Of a stretch of 64,000 nucleotides of DNA, positions 26,446 through 35,296 are shown one piece after another. The stretch comes from CAVYTF01 sp963771435 (GTDB lineage: Bacteria; Bacteroidota; Bacteroidia; Chitinophagales; Chitinophagaceae), in NCBI GenBank assembly GCA_963771435.1, contig CAVYTF010000006.1:1-64000 (forward strand), in the 5' to 3' direction. Position 1 is the stretch's first letter, and each line of letters begins with the position of its first letter. The translations under genes and the position numbers were made by a program. Below the pieces are notes generated by a model, which had not been told where the DNA came from, made no database searches, and was given only the letters and a program-made list of their open reading frames with translations.

Positions 26446-27735
26446 TTATTTCCCTGTATAAAATATTCTGTAAATAGTTCCCTTATTGTCATCCGTCACA
26501 TACAGCGAACCATCAGGCCCCTGTGCCAATCCGCATGGGCGGTGTTTTGCATCTCCCGGGCTTCTTACAACTGTTGCTCCTGCAAAACCATCAGCAAATA
26601 CTTCCCAGTCGCCGTTTGGTTTGCCATCTTTAAAAGGAACAAACACAACAAAAAATCCCTTCTGCAGTTCCGGTGCGCGATTCCAGGAGCCATGAAAAGC
26701 AATGAACGCGCCGTGCCTGTATTTTTCTGGAAACATTGTACCCGTATAAAACAGCAACCCATTTGGTGCGAGGTGTCCTGGGAACGCCACCAAGGGGTTT
26801 ATCGCCTTTTCGCCGGCCGCCTTTTTTCCATCCCCGCCATATTCAGGCATCAATACTTTCTTGTGCTGCAATTCGTCATAATACATATAAGGCCATCCGC
26901 AATCATCGCCTTGTTTCAGGCGGTACAAACATTCCGCAGGCAGTTCAGCACTCTGTTGGTCTGTATATAAATTTGGGAACAGGTCATGCAACTGGTCCCG
27001 CCCGTGCTGCATCGCAAACAAACTGTTCACATCAGTGTTCCAGTCCAATCCCACCACGTTCCGCAGGCCGGTAGCATACCGCACACCATCGCCATAAGTC
27101 TGGTTTAGCCTGTCAGCCTTAAATTGCCAGATGCCTCCGGCAGAATCCAGTATCGGGCAGGGCATCATTCCCGGCGATCCCGGCGTTCTGTCCTTCGTTT
27201 GGCAGGAGTTTGAATAAGCCCCCACCACCACATAAAGATTCCCCGCGTTATCCAGCGTTATCGCCTTTGCCTCATGCTCATGCCGCGCAAGCAGCCCCGT
27301 AACAATATGCTCCGGCGCGTTAGGGTTCACCACATGCCCTCCCGCATCCAGTTTATAACGGAACACATCCGTGTTCGAACTTGCATACAAATAACCACTC
27401 TTTATCGCCATGCCCGTTCCTGTAAAGTTTCCAAAACCCGTCACCACATCTGCTTTGCCATCCCCGTTCTCATCGTGCAAGTAATAAATGGTGTGTTTTT
27501 TATAAACATTATCAAGCTTCACATAAATATCCCCCTGTTGCGTAACAGCAATATGGCGCGCCTTTCCAAAGCCATCCGCCACCACAAGCACACCAAAACC
27601 CATGGGCAGTTTTAAACCTGCATTGTTTGCATCGGGTTTTAACGCAGAGGGGTTAATGCGCATGGAATCTCTGTCGAAAGCATAAGCGCTGGAAATAAAA
27701 ACTATCGAACATAAAAGAAAAATGAGCTTTTTCAT
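26446..27735 (-). CDS. PQQ-dependent sugar dehydrogenase-like beta-propeller
   Basis: 429 residues with signal peptide (KKLIFLLCSIVFISSAYA). The mature protein is a GDH/sorbosone dehydrogenase-type six-bladed propeller: MGFGVLVVADGFGKARHIAV, YYLHDENGDGKADVVTGF, ARHEHEAKAITLDNAG with the catalytic-type His, VVGAYSNSCQ, GLDWNTDVNSLFAMQHGRD, and C-terminal HRPCGLAQGPDGSLYVTDD. Periplasmic or outer-membrane oxidoreductase of a sugar or alcohol, probably using PQQ; the true substrate is unknown. It lies just upstream of the trp leader on the same strand, 55 bp from it. Confidence 0.87.
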   Translation of the reverse strand: MKKLIFLLCSIVFISSAYAFDRDSMRINPSALKPDANNAGLKLPMGFGVLVVADGFGKARHIAVTQQGDIYVKLDNVYKKHTIYYLHDENGDGKADVVTGFGNFTGTGMAIKSGYLYASSNTDVFRYKLDAGGHVVNPNAPEHIVTGLLARHEHEAKAITLDNAGNLYVVVGAYSNSCQTKDRTPGSPGMMPCPILDSAGGIWQFKADRLNQTYGDGVRYATGLRNVVGLDWNTDVNSLFAMQHGRDQLHDLFPNLYTDQQSAELPAECLYRLKQGDDCGWPYMYYDELQHKKVLMPEYGGDGKKAAGEKAINPLVAFPGHLAPNGLLFYTGTMFPEKYRHGAFIAFHGSWNRAPELQKGFFVVFVPFKDGKPNGDWEVFADGFAGATVVRSPGDAKHRPCGLAQGPDGSLYVTDDNKGTIYRIFYTGK

Positions 27736-28626
27736 AGTATAATGTTTTTAGAAGTTCCCCACAAATTTCGATATAAATAACTTGTCAAATTCCTAATTTT
27801 AACTCCCAACTACAAACCAAAAACTACAAACTACAAACTTATTGGGGCTGTCATCTGTCATCTATCATCCATCATCTGTTCTAGCTGTCCGTTACAAGTC
27901 CCGCACAAAAGCTAAACACAAAACCTTCACCGGGCTTTCCACTACCATCCGGCAGCCTTCAGCAGCGAAACGCTGTTCAGCAACTAAACTCGGCCAACCT
28001 CAATTTCAAACCACAATAAACCATCCTCCAAATTTGCACACCGATGCTCATTATCAAATACCCCACTCTCGATTCAGAAACCCTTCAATTCATAATTCAT
28101 GATTCATGATTCATAATTCATAACTCCTCTTGCCGCCTTCCTATCTTCACAATTCACCCTCATTTCTCCCTCCTTATTCTAATTATTTATACTTTTCATT
28201 CTATTAGTTACACTTTTCATTTCATAATTTTTACTTTTCATAATGTATTTTTCACTTTTAATTTTATCTTTTATGCTTTTATTTCTGTCATTTATGCTTT
28301 TCAATTTATATATAATACTTTTAATTATTTAATTTTTACTTTTCACAACATAATTTTTGATTTTCAATTCGATGTTTTTACTTTTAACCTTATTGTTCAC
28401 TTTTTCAACTCCCTTTCGCGCAATTTCACCTTCCTTTTGTCCTAAACTCTTCTTCCATCCTTCAAATTCACTCCAATATCCTGCCCTTCATTCCCTGGAA
28501 AATGAAAAGCCATCAGCAAATAAATAAAAATGAAGGTGCTAAACAGAAAATTAATAAGCAGATCAGTGTTTCCAACTCAAAAAGTCATCGCCCTTGTCAT
28601 ACTTTTACCGCAAACAACATAAAAAA
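27736..28626. other. 890-bp intergenic region made of short repeats
   Basis: No gene. It is composed of 7-bp arrays near 27800-27885 (GTTTGTA type on the minus strand, then CTGTCAT/CTATCAT type), a third 7-bp array at 28085-28125 (ATGAATT/ATGAATC on the minus strand), and the 21-bp array at 28191-28410. The promoter of the sugar dehydrogenase is expected near 27740-27790. Confidence 0.55.
28191..28410. repeat. Degenerate tandem array, strict 21-bp period, 10-11 units
   Basis: The core ACTTTTCAWT recurs at 28191, 28212, 28233, 28254, 28275, 28296, 28317, 28338, 28359 and 28380: nine steps of exactly 21 bp, with a last weak copy at 28399. Between cores the sequence is AT-rich and varies freely. 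Core variants include GCTTTTATT and GATTTTCAAT, so units are diverged while spacing is exact. Unrelated in sequence to the array at 11406. Confidence 0.85.
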
Positions 28627-28884
28627 ATGACACTCGCAACCGTTATTGGCCTCCTCGCCGCAACAGGCACAACCATTTCCTTTCTTCCGCAGGTAATAAA
28701 AACATGGAAAAGTAGATCTGCCAAAGACCTTTCGCTGAGCATGTTTATGATTTTTTGCACGGGGACGTTGCTTTGGCTGATCTATGGGATAATGGTAAAT
28801 GATCTTCCTGTAATGATCGCGAACGCAGTGACGCTGCTGCTCTCCTCTACCTTACTTTATTTTAAATTCAGATACAAGGAGTGA
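28627..28884 (+). CDS. SemiSWEET sugar transporter (PQ-loop)
   Basis: 85 residues with three transmembrane helices, the half-size prokaryotic relative of SWEET transporters that works as a dimer. The PQ motif is clear (FLPQVIKTWKSRSAKDLS), as is the third-helix MIANAVTLLLSSTLLYFKFRY. Sugars are moved by facilitated diffusion. The ATG at 28627 is chosen over the frame start at 28594, which adds eleven non-conserved residues. Convergent with the sigma-factor operon. Possible functional link with the sugar dehydrogenase upstream is inference. Confidence 0.9.
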   Translation: MTLATVIGLLAATGTTISFLPQVIKTWKSRSAKDLSLSMFMIFCTGTLLWLIYGIMVNDLPVMIANAVTLLLSSTLLYFKFRYKE

Positions 28885-28915
28885 TCTCTTATCGCTGACG
28901 GCTCAAAGCTCATAG

Positions 28916-29821
28916 CTACAAGGCCTTCTTTGAATGCTTGGTGAGATTGAAGTTGCGTGAGATGTTGAAGCCAAAATAAATGCCGCCGTTGGTCCAGCTA
29001 TTGGTTGTTTTTGTAAGATAATAAGGCTCAACCATGCCCTGTGAATTTGAGAATACCAACTGAAACACGTGGCCGCCAGTTTCCATTTCCCAGGCAAACG
29101 ACATGGAATTATAAGCCGGAGTTGAGACTACCTGGCCATCGGGCAAATAATTATATTCCCCAAGAATGCTCATGCGGTTGGTTAGTTTAACGCGGGCGCC
29201 AATGCTAAGGGCGAACACATCGCTTGCATCGTTGACAGTGGGCACTAAATTGCTGTGGAGCCATGTGGGTGTAACCTGCAGCGAAAAATATTTGAACTTT
29301 CGTGCTATCAATAACTGCGTAGTATAAGAGGTACGGTAGGTGGCGTTGAGATAAGACTTGTCAGGATATTGCTGGGTGTAATTATCAATGGTTCCAAGTA
29401 AGTCAACTGTTACAGGCATTTTGTTGCTGCCATCTGTTTGCAACAGGAGTTTGTATTTTATATGCCCATCAAAATTTTTATCAATAGAAGACCTGCCAAA
29501 GCCAATGGAAAGGCGGCCTGTGAGGCCATAGTCCAAACCGAACCTAATGGTTGCAACATCCAAACCAAAAAAATTGTAAGCCCCGCTGTTTATAGCGCCA
29601 AAACGGTGCATGATAAGGAAGTTGAGGGCGCCTTGCGCGGGGGCTTCTATAGTTTCCATATTAATGAACTGCGTTCCCTTGAAAGTGCCTTTAACATTGG
29701 TGGTTTGTTTATTTACTGCGGAAGAATCAGCAAGTATTTTCAACAAAGTTGAGTCCTGTGCATGAACAATATTTAAAAGAAATAAGCAGGTGATACACAG
29801 AATGGGTGCAATAATTTTCAT
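28916..29821 (-). CDS. DUF5777-family outer-membrane beta-barrel protein
   Basis: 301 residues with signal peptide (MKIIAPILCITCLFLLNIVHA). After a short periplasmic stretch the sequence is alternating barrel strands: GALNFLIMHRFGAINSGAYN, FFGLDVATIRFGLDYGLTGR, SIGFGRSSIDKNFDGHIKYK and a C-terminal GGIYFGFNISRNFNLTKH. This matches the Bacteroidota DUF5777 barrel. Function unknown. Last gene of the ECF-sigma operon, 6 bp after YceI; it is likely the outer-membrane element of that system. Confidence 0.8.
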   Translation of the reverse strand: MKIIAPILCITCLFLLNIVHAQDSTLLKILADSSAVNKQTTNVKGTFKGTQFINMETIEAPAQGALNFLIMHRFGAINSGAYNFFGLDVATIRFGLDYGLTGRLSIGFGRSSIDKNFDGHIKYKLLLQTDGSNKMPVTVDLLGTIDNYTQQYPDKSYLNATYRTSYTTQLLIARKFKYFSLQVTPTWLHSNLVPTVNDASDVFALSIGARVKLTNRMSILGEYNYLPDGQVVSTPAYNSMSFAWEMETGGHVFQLVFSNSQGMVEPYYLTKTTNSWTNGGIYFGFNISRNFNLTKHSKKAL

Positions 29822-29827
29822 GTTGAT

Positions 29828-30370
29828 TTATTTTGTTTGGGTGCAGTTGATTTTTACATTGATGTCCATCATAGGCGATATCTTATCGCGCACTAAGGAA
29901 GGGATAATAATATTATAGTCTTCGGGCTTCACCTGGAAGTGTGCATTACCAATAAGTGTGCTGGCATTTACTTCCAGCGTTGCAGGCACCTGTACATTTT
30001 TTGTGACCCCGTGTATAATAAGCGCACCCGAGACAACGATATTGTATGTACCATTTTTAGTTAGGTCAACATTGCCAGTATAAGTACCACTAAAGGTGGC
30101 TTTGGGAAACTTATCTGTTTCAGCATAGTTCTCATTAAAATGTTCCTGCATTAATTCTTTCTCAAAGGCAAAGCTTTTCATCAACAACATAAAAGCGATG
30201 TTTTTCTTTGTGGCATCAATAACGGCATAGACCTGGTTGTTTTCTGCTTTTACATCTTCTAAAGATGTGTGGGAATAAAAGCTGGTGAACCCGGTGCGTG
30301 TAATAAATAGCTGGCTGTAGCTGCAAGAAAAGAAAAGAAGCAAACAGCTTAATAAAAAGGCTTTTTTCAT
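29828..30370 (-). CDS. YceI-family periplasmic protein
   Basis: 180 residues. Signal peptide/lipobox-like start (MKKAFLLSCLLLFFSCSYS), then the YceI beta-barrel pattern: ITRTGFTSFYSHTSLEDVKA, MQEHFNENYAETDKFPKATF, LTKNGTYNIVVSGALIIHGV and SPMMDINVKINC. YceI folds are lipocalin-like and bind isoprenoid or other amphiphilic ligands. Placed between a cytochrome c and an outer-membrane barrel in the sigma operon, it may carry a quinone-like or lipid ligand; that is inference. Confidence 0.88.
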   Translation of the reverse strand: MKKAFLLSCLLLFFSCSYSQLFITRTGFTSFYSHTSLEDVKAENNQVYAVIDATKKNIAFMLLMKSFAFEKELMQEHFNENYAETDKFPKATFSGTYTGNVDLTKNGTYNIVVSGALIIHGVTKNVQVPATLEVNASTLIGNAHFQVKPEDYNIIIPSLVRDKISPMMDINVKINCTQTK

Positions 30371-30389
30371 AGTTGTAAATTTTAAATGT

Positions 30390-30782
30390 TTAATTATTTA
30401 ATGTGCCCTGGTTTATCCATGCCTGTATTTGGCTTATCTCACAATCGGATAATTTACCGCCATTAAAAGGCATAGCAACAAAGCCAGGAGCATGTGTAAT
30501 GTCGCCGATGAGATATCCATTGGCCGCCCATTTTTCTAAATTAGAATATCCTTCGAGCACTATACCGCCACTGCCGGTATTTGTTGTAGTACCATGGCAA
30601 CTGTAACAATTGGCCTGGAGAATTGAAACTACTGTAGTGCTATATATTACGCCTGTCGTATCACAGGTGTTTGTTCTGCCTCCGTTTTGTGCCGAAAGCA
30701 CATCCTCACTTGCTTTGGTACACGCTGCTATTATTAATACAATTAATGCTGCAAGAGAAAAGAGAATGATGTTTTTCTTCAT
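30390..30782 (-). CDS. Lipoprotein with a single c-type heme motif
   Basis: 130 residues. Lipoprotein signal (LIVLIIAAC, Cys at about 21) and one heme-binding CYSCHG at about residues 58-63 within VSILQANCYSCHG. A short segment with AMPFNGGKLSDCEISQIQAW carries a possible Met ligand, giving the usual small cytochrome c / c-type lipoprotein. It starts with an ATGA overlap with the OB-fold gene (30779-30782) and is followed 19 bp later by YceI. Probably an envelope electron carrier. Confidence 0.85.
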   Translation of the reverse strand: MKKNIILFSLAALIVLIIAACTKASEDVLSAQNGGRTNTCDTTGVIYSTTVVSILQANCYSCHGTTTNTGSGGIVLEGYSNLEKWAANGYLIGDITHAPGFVAMPFNGGKLSDCEISQIQAWINQGTLNN

Positions 30783-31195
30783 GATTTATTTTTTTCTATT
30801 ATACAATCAACTAATTCTACATCCATCAAGTAACCTGTGCATCTGCCTTTAAGTATCACAGCTGAACCAACCGAAGGCACCTGTAATTTATTATCCCTGA
30901 TAGACAGGCTGCAATTAACGCCACCCATATCACTTACTTTAAGAATGATATTAATGGTGGTATCTGTTTTCTGTATATCACTTACAGTTCCACTTACTTC
31001 AATAACCTTATCAAGGAATTTTGCATCGGCATCCTTTTCATTTGCGCTGTATTGCTGGTAGAATGCAGGCGCAGCAATGGTTACGGCAGGGGTGATATTC
31101 TCAACGCCGCTATGCGGTTTGTTATACAAATAGAATCCCCAGCCTACACCACAGAGCAATAATATCCCTGCAAAAGCTAAAAGCTTTTTTTTCAT
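30779..31195 (-). CDS. OB-fold (tRNA_anti-like) envelope protein
   Basis: 138 residues: an N-terminal membrane anchor (KLLAFAGILLLCGVGWGFYLY), a linker, then a tRNA_anti-like OB fold seen as AKFLDKVIEVSGTVSDIQK, INIILKVSDMGGVNCSL and VILKGRCTGYLMDVELVDC. Such anchored OB-folds are frequent beside cytochromes in Bacteroidota; the ligand is unknown. Third gene of the sigma operon; overlaps the cytochrome gene by 4 bp. Confidence 0.78.
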   Translation of the reverse strand: MKKKLLAFAGILLLCGVGWGFYLYNKPHSGVENITPAVTIAAPAFYQQYSANEKDADAKFLDKVIEVSGTVSDIQKTDTTINIILKVSDMGGVNCSLSIRDNKLQVPSVGSAVILKGRCTGYLMDVELVDCIIEKNKS

Positions 31196-31215
31196 ATCCT
31201 GATTAAATAAAACTG

Positions 31216-32502
31216 TTAATGGAAACTTCTCGTTAAACCAACATTTAACCCCATACTCGTAATCGGAAGGCTACCGATACCAAGGCCTTGTAAAGGGATT
31301 TTTAAATAAGGTTCTATCCTGAAATTATATTTTTTACTTAGCTGCTTTTCATAACCCACGCTAAACTGTGCAATAGAAAACCAATCACGCGATGAATTGC
31401 TGTAAGATTTATTGGCATTGTACTGTTGTCCATAGTAAACAGCCGTATAGTTATATGCTTCTTTCTTCATAACATAAGAAGATAAACCGGCGGTTACAAA
31501 AAAATGCCCGCTTCCTTTCTTTACAAAGTCATATTTTACATCAATAGGTATTTCAAACATGTTGCAGTTGCCGTTCATATCCTGTATCTGCACACCAGCG
31601 GGTATATTTGCTTTTGTTGTATTAAAATATTCTCCGTCAGTATAATATTTTTTCTTATCCCACAATATCCCTGCCTCCAATGACCATTTAGAAGAGAAAC
31701 GGTACCCCAGAAGCAATCCAAGCGTGTACCCCGCCCCGTTTATCGGTTGAAACTTTACTGTGCTTGCATCAACTCCTCCCATTACTCCTGCATAAAAGAA
31801 ATGTTGTTTTCTTGTTGATGAAACTGTGTTCCCTTCTCTACGTGCAGGAAGGGAACTGTCTGTATTTTTTATAGCTATCGTAGCTATACTCGTTATTGAG
31901 TTCTCTTTATTACTATTTATAATTAATGCTTCTTCTTTCTTAGTATCATTGTTATTCCCCAAAGGCTTGCTGCTGCTGTTAAGTAATAATTCAGTAGTAG
32001 AATTATCAACTTTATTACTGGTGTTTACATTTTCTTTATTCAAAGAACTATTTATCAGGTCAGTTGCTGTTGCAGGTGAAGCTGTACTTTGATGATCTGC
32101 ATTTTCTGCTTTCGCATTATTTTTATTGATAGTTTGAACTTCTGCTGTTTTTATATTGCTTTCATCATTTGTTATAAGGCGTTGCTGTAAAGGGTTTGCA
32201 ACAACATCAACTTTGTTTTCCCCGCCATTTGGCAATGATTGCTTTTGTTTTTGATCAGTACTATTTACTATATTTACCTTCAACTGTTGTTGTTGTTGGT
32301 GGTATATATAGTTTACCCCAATACCCCCAAGCGGCAACAACAGCAACAACCATAATAACCTGCTGTAACCTTTTCCGGCAACGGCTTTTCCGCCTTCTCC
32401 CAAGGCTGTTCCGTTAGGCAGTTTCCCCCCAACTGAGTCCCAGTCATCGTTGTCTGTTCTCAGCGGGTAATCTGCCGCAGCTTTACGAAATAGATCATCC
32501 AT
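31216..32502 (-). CDS. Anti-sigma / outer-membrane beta-barrel fusion spanning both membranes
   Basis: Counted from an upstream Met at 32523: residues 8-50 are a small acidic cytoplasmic domain (MDDLFRKAAADYPLRTDNDD), 55-74 a transmembrane helix (RLLWLLLLLPLGGIGVNYIY), and 75-238 a long Asn/Ser/Thr/Lys/Gln-rich linker. From 240 to the end is an outer-membrane barrel (FFYAGVMGGVDASTVKF, YTLGLLLGYRFSSKWSLEAG, terminal SMGLNVGLTRSFH). One chain would cross the inner membrane, the periplasm and the outer membrane. This matches the dual membrane-spanning anti-sigma (Dma) proteins described in Bacteroides. The start at 32502 (MDDLF) avoids overlap with the sigma gene, which stops at 32507. Presumably it holds the ECF sigma inactive and releases it on an outer-membrane signal. 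Confidence 0.8.
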   Translation of the reverse strand: MDDLFRKAAADYPLRTDNDDWDSVGGKLPNGTALGEGGKAVAGKGYSRLLWLLLLLPLGGIGVNYIYHQQQQQLKVNIVNSTDQKQKQSLPNGGENKVDVVANPLQQRLITNDESNIKTAEVQTINKNNAKAENADHQSTASPATATDLINSSLNKENVNTSNKVDNSTTELLLNSSSKPLGNNNDTKKEEALIINSNKENSITSIATIAIKNTDSSLPARREGNTVSSTRKQHFFYAGVMGGVDASTVKFQPINGAGYTLGLLLGYRFSSKWSLEAGILWDKKKYYTDGEYFNTTKANIPAGVQIQDMNGNCNMFEIPIDVKYDFVKKGSGHFFVTAGLSSYVMKKEAYNYTAVYYGQQYNANKSYSNSSRDWFSIAQFSVGYEKQLSKKYNFRIEPYLKIPLQGLGIGSLPITSMGLNVGLTRSFH

Positions 32503-32506
32503 ATTG

Positions 32507-33082
32507 TTATCCTGAAGTTGCATAGTCCTGCTCCTCCTGTTTTTTTATAAATTTCTGCAAGAGTATCCTTGCTTTCGATAAATTAGATTTCGATGTTCCA
32601 ACAGATATACCCAATGAATCTGCAATTTCCTGGTGCGAACACCCGTCTATGACAAACATATTAAACACGATCCTGTATGCCGGCGGCAGTTGTTTCACCG
32701 CCGAAATAACATCCTTATAAAGAAGCGCCTGTTCCGGAGTAGCAGAGCTGTCCGCCTGCTCCCATACATATTCAGGTATGCCCCCGATCTCTGGCATAAG
32801 CCTGTTTTTCCTCAACTGATCGATCGCTGTGTTTATCATGATGCGCCTGATCCACCCCATCAGTATCATCTCTATGTTTTCAGGCTCCTCGCATTTAAAC
32901 TTGCTGAAGTTGCGGAACAATTTTACAAACCCGTCATTCGCTACATCCACCGCCTTATCATATTGATAGATATAACGGAAAACAATTTTCAGGGCATAGC
33001 CATAATATTTCTGATAGAGTACCTTCTGGCAATTGTGATCATTTTTTTCACAACCTGAAACTATTTGATAAATGTTTGTCAA
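32507..33082 (-). CDS. ECF RNA polymerase sigma factor
   Basis: 191 residues. Region 2: LYQKYYGYALKIVFRYIYQYDKA and NDGFVKLFRNFSKF followed by LMGWIRRIMINTAIDQLRKN. Region 4: AVKQLPPAYRIVFNMFVIDG and the HTH HQEIADSLGISVGTSKSNLS. An ECF-type sigma directing its own operon, as usual. The start codon is TTG at 33082 (MTNIYQIVSG), preceded by an AGGAAGGA sequence; no ATG fits the family N-terminus. First gene of a six-gene operon with the anti-sigma/barrel next. Confidence 0.92.
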   Translation of the reverse strand: MTNIYQIVSGCEKNDHNCQKVLYQKYYGYALKIVFRYIYQYDKAVDVANDGFVKLFRNFSKFKCEEPENIEMILMGWIRRIMINTAIDQLRKNRLMPEIGGIPEYVWEQADSSATPEQALLYKDVISAVKQLPPAYRIVFNMFVIDGCSHQEIADSLGISVGTSKSNLSKARILLQKFIKKQEEQDYATSG

Positions 33083-33208
33083 TCCTTCCTGTTGGGTTAA
33101 TAATTTATATATACGAATGTAAAAGGCAAAGGTTGCTTTAGTAAAACATTTTAGAGTGGAAGTTAAGCAAACCTTATCTCTTTTAATCTTATTTTTATCC
33201 GCAATTAA

Positions 33209-34339
33209 ATGCCCTATATGAATAAAATGTCCATCATCTTTTTAATTTCATTGCTTGCAGGCAATATGATCTTGGCACAAAGCAACACTACAACAATAAA
33301 ACCGCTTAGAGTAGGTGTTATTGGCTTGGTTCATACACATGTTCATGGGATATTGAGCCGGGCAAACATGGGAGATATTGAAATAGTTGGTATTGTAGAA
33401 CCCAACCGCAAATTAGCGGAAGAATATTCCAAACAGCATGGCTTTAATATGAGCATAGTCTATAATACCATTGAAGAGATGGTTGAGAAAACAAAGCCGG
33501 AAGCTGTTTTTGCATTTAACACGATTTATGACCACCTGAAAACAGTAGAATACTGCGCTCCCCGCGGCATTCATGTAATGGTTGAAAAACCTTTAGCAGT
33601 AAGCCTTGAAGCTGCAGAGAAAATGCTTATCCTTGCTAATAAATATCATATTTACCTGCTCACGAATTATGAAACTTCCTGGTACGGAAGCAACAAAGAA
33701 GCATGGGAGATAATCAACGATAAACATGAAATAGGGGATATAAGAAAAATAGTTTTTCAAACAGGGCATCCCGGGCCCGTAGAAATAGGATGCAACCCTG
33801 AATTCTTAGCATGGCTTACCGATCCTGTATTAAATGGCGGCGGCTCACTTACTGATTTTGGATGTTATGGTGCAGGCCTTTCCACATGGTTGATGAAAGG
33901 CGAACATCCAATAACTATAACTGCAATAACACAACAAATAAAACCGGAACTGTATCCAAAAGTAGAGGATGAGGCAACTATTGTGCTTACTTATCCAAAA
34001 GCGCAGGTGATCATTCAGGCTTCCTGGAATTGGCCTTATAACTGGAAACGTATGGAAGTATATGGTAAAGACGGTTATGTATTTTGCCTTGACAAAGAAA
34101 ATATGATACTGATGCGCAATGGTAAAATGGAAAAAGATACTGTAAAAGCTGCGCCTATGCCTGAAGGCAGCCGTGACCCCTTTATGTATTTTGTAAATGT
34201 AATTAGGGGCAATATCAAAATGGGCACCTACGACCTTTCTGCTCCTGCTAACAACGAAATTGTGATGCAGATTCTTGAAGCAGCCAAATTTTCCGCTAAA
34301 ACAGGAAGAACAGTAGCATGGAAAGAGTTTTATAAATAA
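33209..34339 (+). CDS. Secreted Gfo/Idh/MocA-family oxidoreductase
   Basis: 376 residues with a signal peptide (MSIIFLISLLAGNMILAQS), after which the NAD(P)-binding Rossmann domain starts (LRVGVIGLVHTHVHGIL). The GxGxxG loop is altered to GVIGLVH, as in some relatives. EKPLAVSLEAAEKM, the family's catalytic-lysine motif, is intact, followed by GGGSLTDFGCYGAGLSTWLM and a C-terminal beta-sheet domain. Likely acts on sugar or inositol derivatives in the periplasm, where a tightly bound nucleotide would be needed. The start may be the Met at 33218. Divergent from the sigma factor. Confidence 0.88.
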   Translation: MPYMNKMSIIFLISLLAGNMILAQSNTTTIKPLRVGVIGLVHTHVHGILSRANMGDIEIVGIVEPNRKLAEEYSKQHGFNMSIVYNTIEEMVEKTKPEAVFAFNTIYDHLKTVEYCAPRGIHVMVEKPLAVSLEAAEKMLILANKYHIYLLTNYETSWYGSNKEAWEIINDKHEIGDIRKIVFQTGHPGPVEIGCNPEFLAWLTDPVLNGGGSLTDFGCYGAGLSTWLMKGEHPITITAITQQIKPELYPKVEDEATIVLTYPKAQVIIQASWNWPYNWKRMEVYGKDGYVFCLDKENMILMRNGKMEKDTVKAAPMPEGSRDPFMYFVNVIRGNIKMGTYDLSAPANNEIVMQILEAAKFSAKTGRTVAWKEFYK

Positions 34340-34352
34340 TTAGAAGATATTT

Positions 34353-34883
34353 TCAGACGGTAGAAGTGTAATTACCTGTAAAACCTGCTTGGTTAATAGA
34401 AGCTTTTAATTTCTTTATCCACCTGCTGCAAAGCAGGAGAATAATAAAACTTACGAAACAAATTGCTGCATCAATTGAAGACCACCATAAAGGTATTTCG
34501 CGCATCCGTTCCCAGCTTAATGCCATTACCACGCTTAATACGGATATGGTCATCCCCCAGGTGATCACCCATTCATTTTTAACCGGGTCTCTTAAAGGGC
34601 CAATAAAGGCTATTGCAATAAGCAAATGCGCAAATGCAAGCCAGTCAAATCCATAACGCATAAAGGGATAATGGCCGCTTGTTTGTGTCAATCCTTTATT
34701 TACATACATCCACCAATCTCGTAAAACATCCGGCAGCATATCAGGTTTTGATAAAAGAAAATTTAATTCCGAACGCAGGGGTATGGCAGTGATGCCGTTT
34801 AATAATAAACCAAGAATGATAATGATGATGGCGATCTTTATTTTGCGGCGAAGCCTGAGCGGTAAATTATTACTGTTTGTCAT
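34353..34883 (-). CDS. Hypothetical membrane protein
   Basis: 176 residues with four hydrophobic helices: about 15-36, 85-100, 107-122 and 131-150. Basic N-terminus (RLRRKIK) and a periplasmic loop with DWWMYVNKGLTQTSGHYPFM between helices 1 and 2. A pattern common in Bacteroidota, but no family name is recognised. Convergent with the oxidoreductase gene, 13 bp from its stop. No functional clue from neighbours. Confidence 0.75.
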   Translation of the reverse strand: MTNSNNLPLRLRRKIKIAIIIIILGLLLNGITAIPLRSELNFLLSKPDMLPDVLRDWWMYVNKGLTQTSGHYPFMRYGFDWLAFAHLLIAIAFIGPLRDPVKNEWVITWGMTISVLSVVMALSWERMREIPLWWSSIDAAICFVSFIILLLCSRWIKKLKASINQAGFTGNYTSTV

Positions 34884-35296
34884 GGGAAAGGTTTAAGGGT
34901 ATGAAGTTACATACATTTATGTGATCAGCATTATAAGATCAGTTTATTTTGAAGGAAGAAATAAATGTCATCACCAGGTTTAATATTCCAAATTAACCAT
35001 CCAAAAATGATTTACCCGTCTTTTTATTTGTTCGGTGTGATGAACTTATGAGTTTACTCCTACCTTTTTTTAGGCACTATATGCCTAATGATAGTTTACT
35101 CCATCATTTTTTTAATCATAGGAGTAAACTAATTTATTTACTCCTATCATTTTCTAAAAAGTATATGCCTAACATTATTTTACTCCTATCTTTTTTTAAG
35201 CAGTATATGCCTAGCATGAGTTTACTCCATTCTTTTTTTAAAGGTAGGAGTAAAATAAAGTTTTTACTATATCCCCGCTTTAAAGGTAGGAGGAAA
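34884..35296. other. Intergenic region occupied by the 42-bp array
   Basis: About 410 bp between two minus-strand genes. The first 150 bp (34884-35040) show no gene; from 35053 on it is the tandem array described separately, which runs slightly into the 3' end of the DoxX gene. Confidence 0.5.

Noticed and set aside
27842..28102. 86-codon plus-strand frame in the repeat spacer
   Set aside because: Consists of heptamer-derived sequence without coding character.
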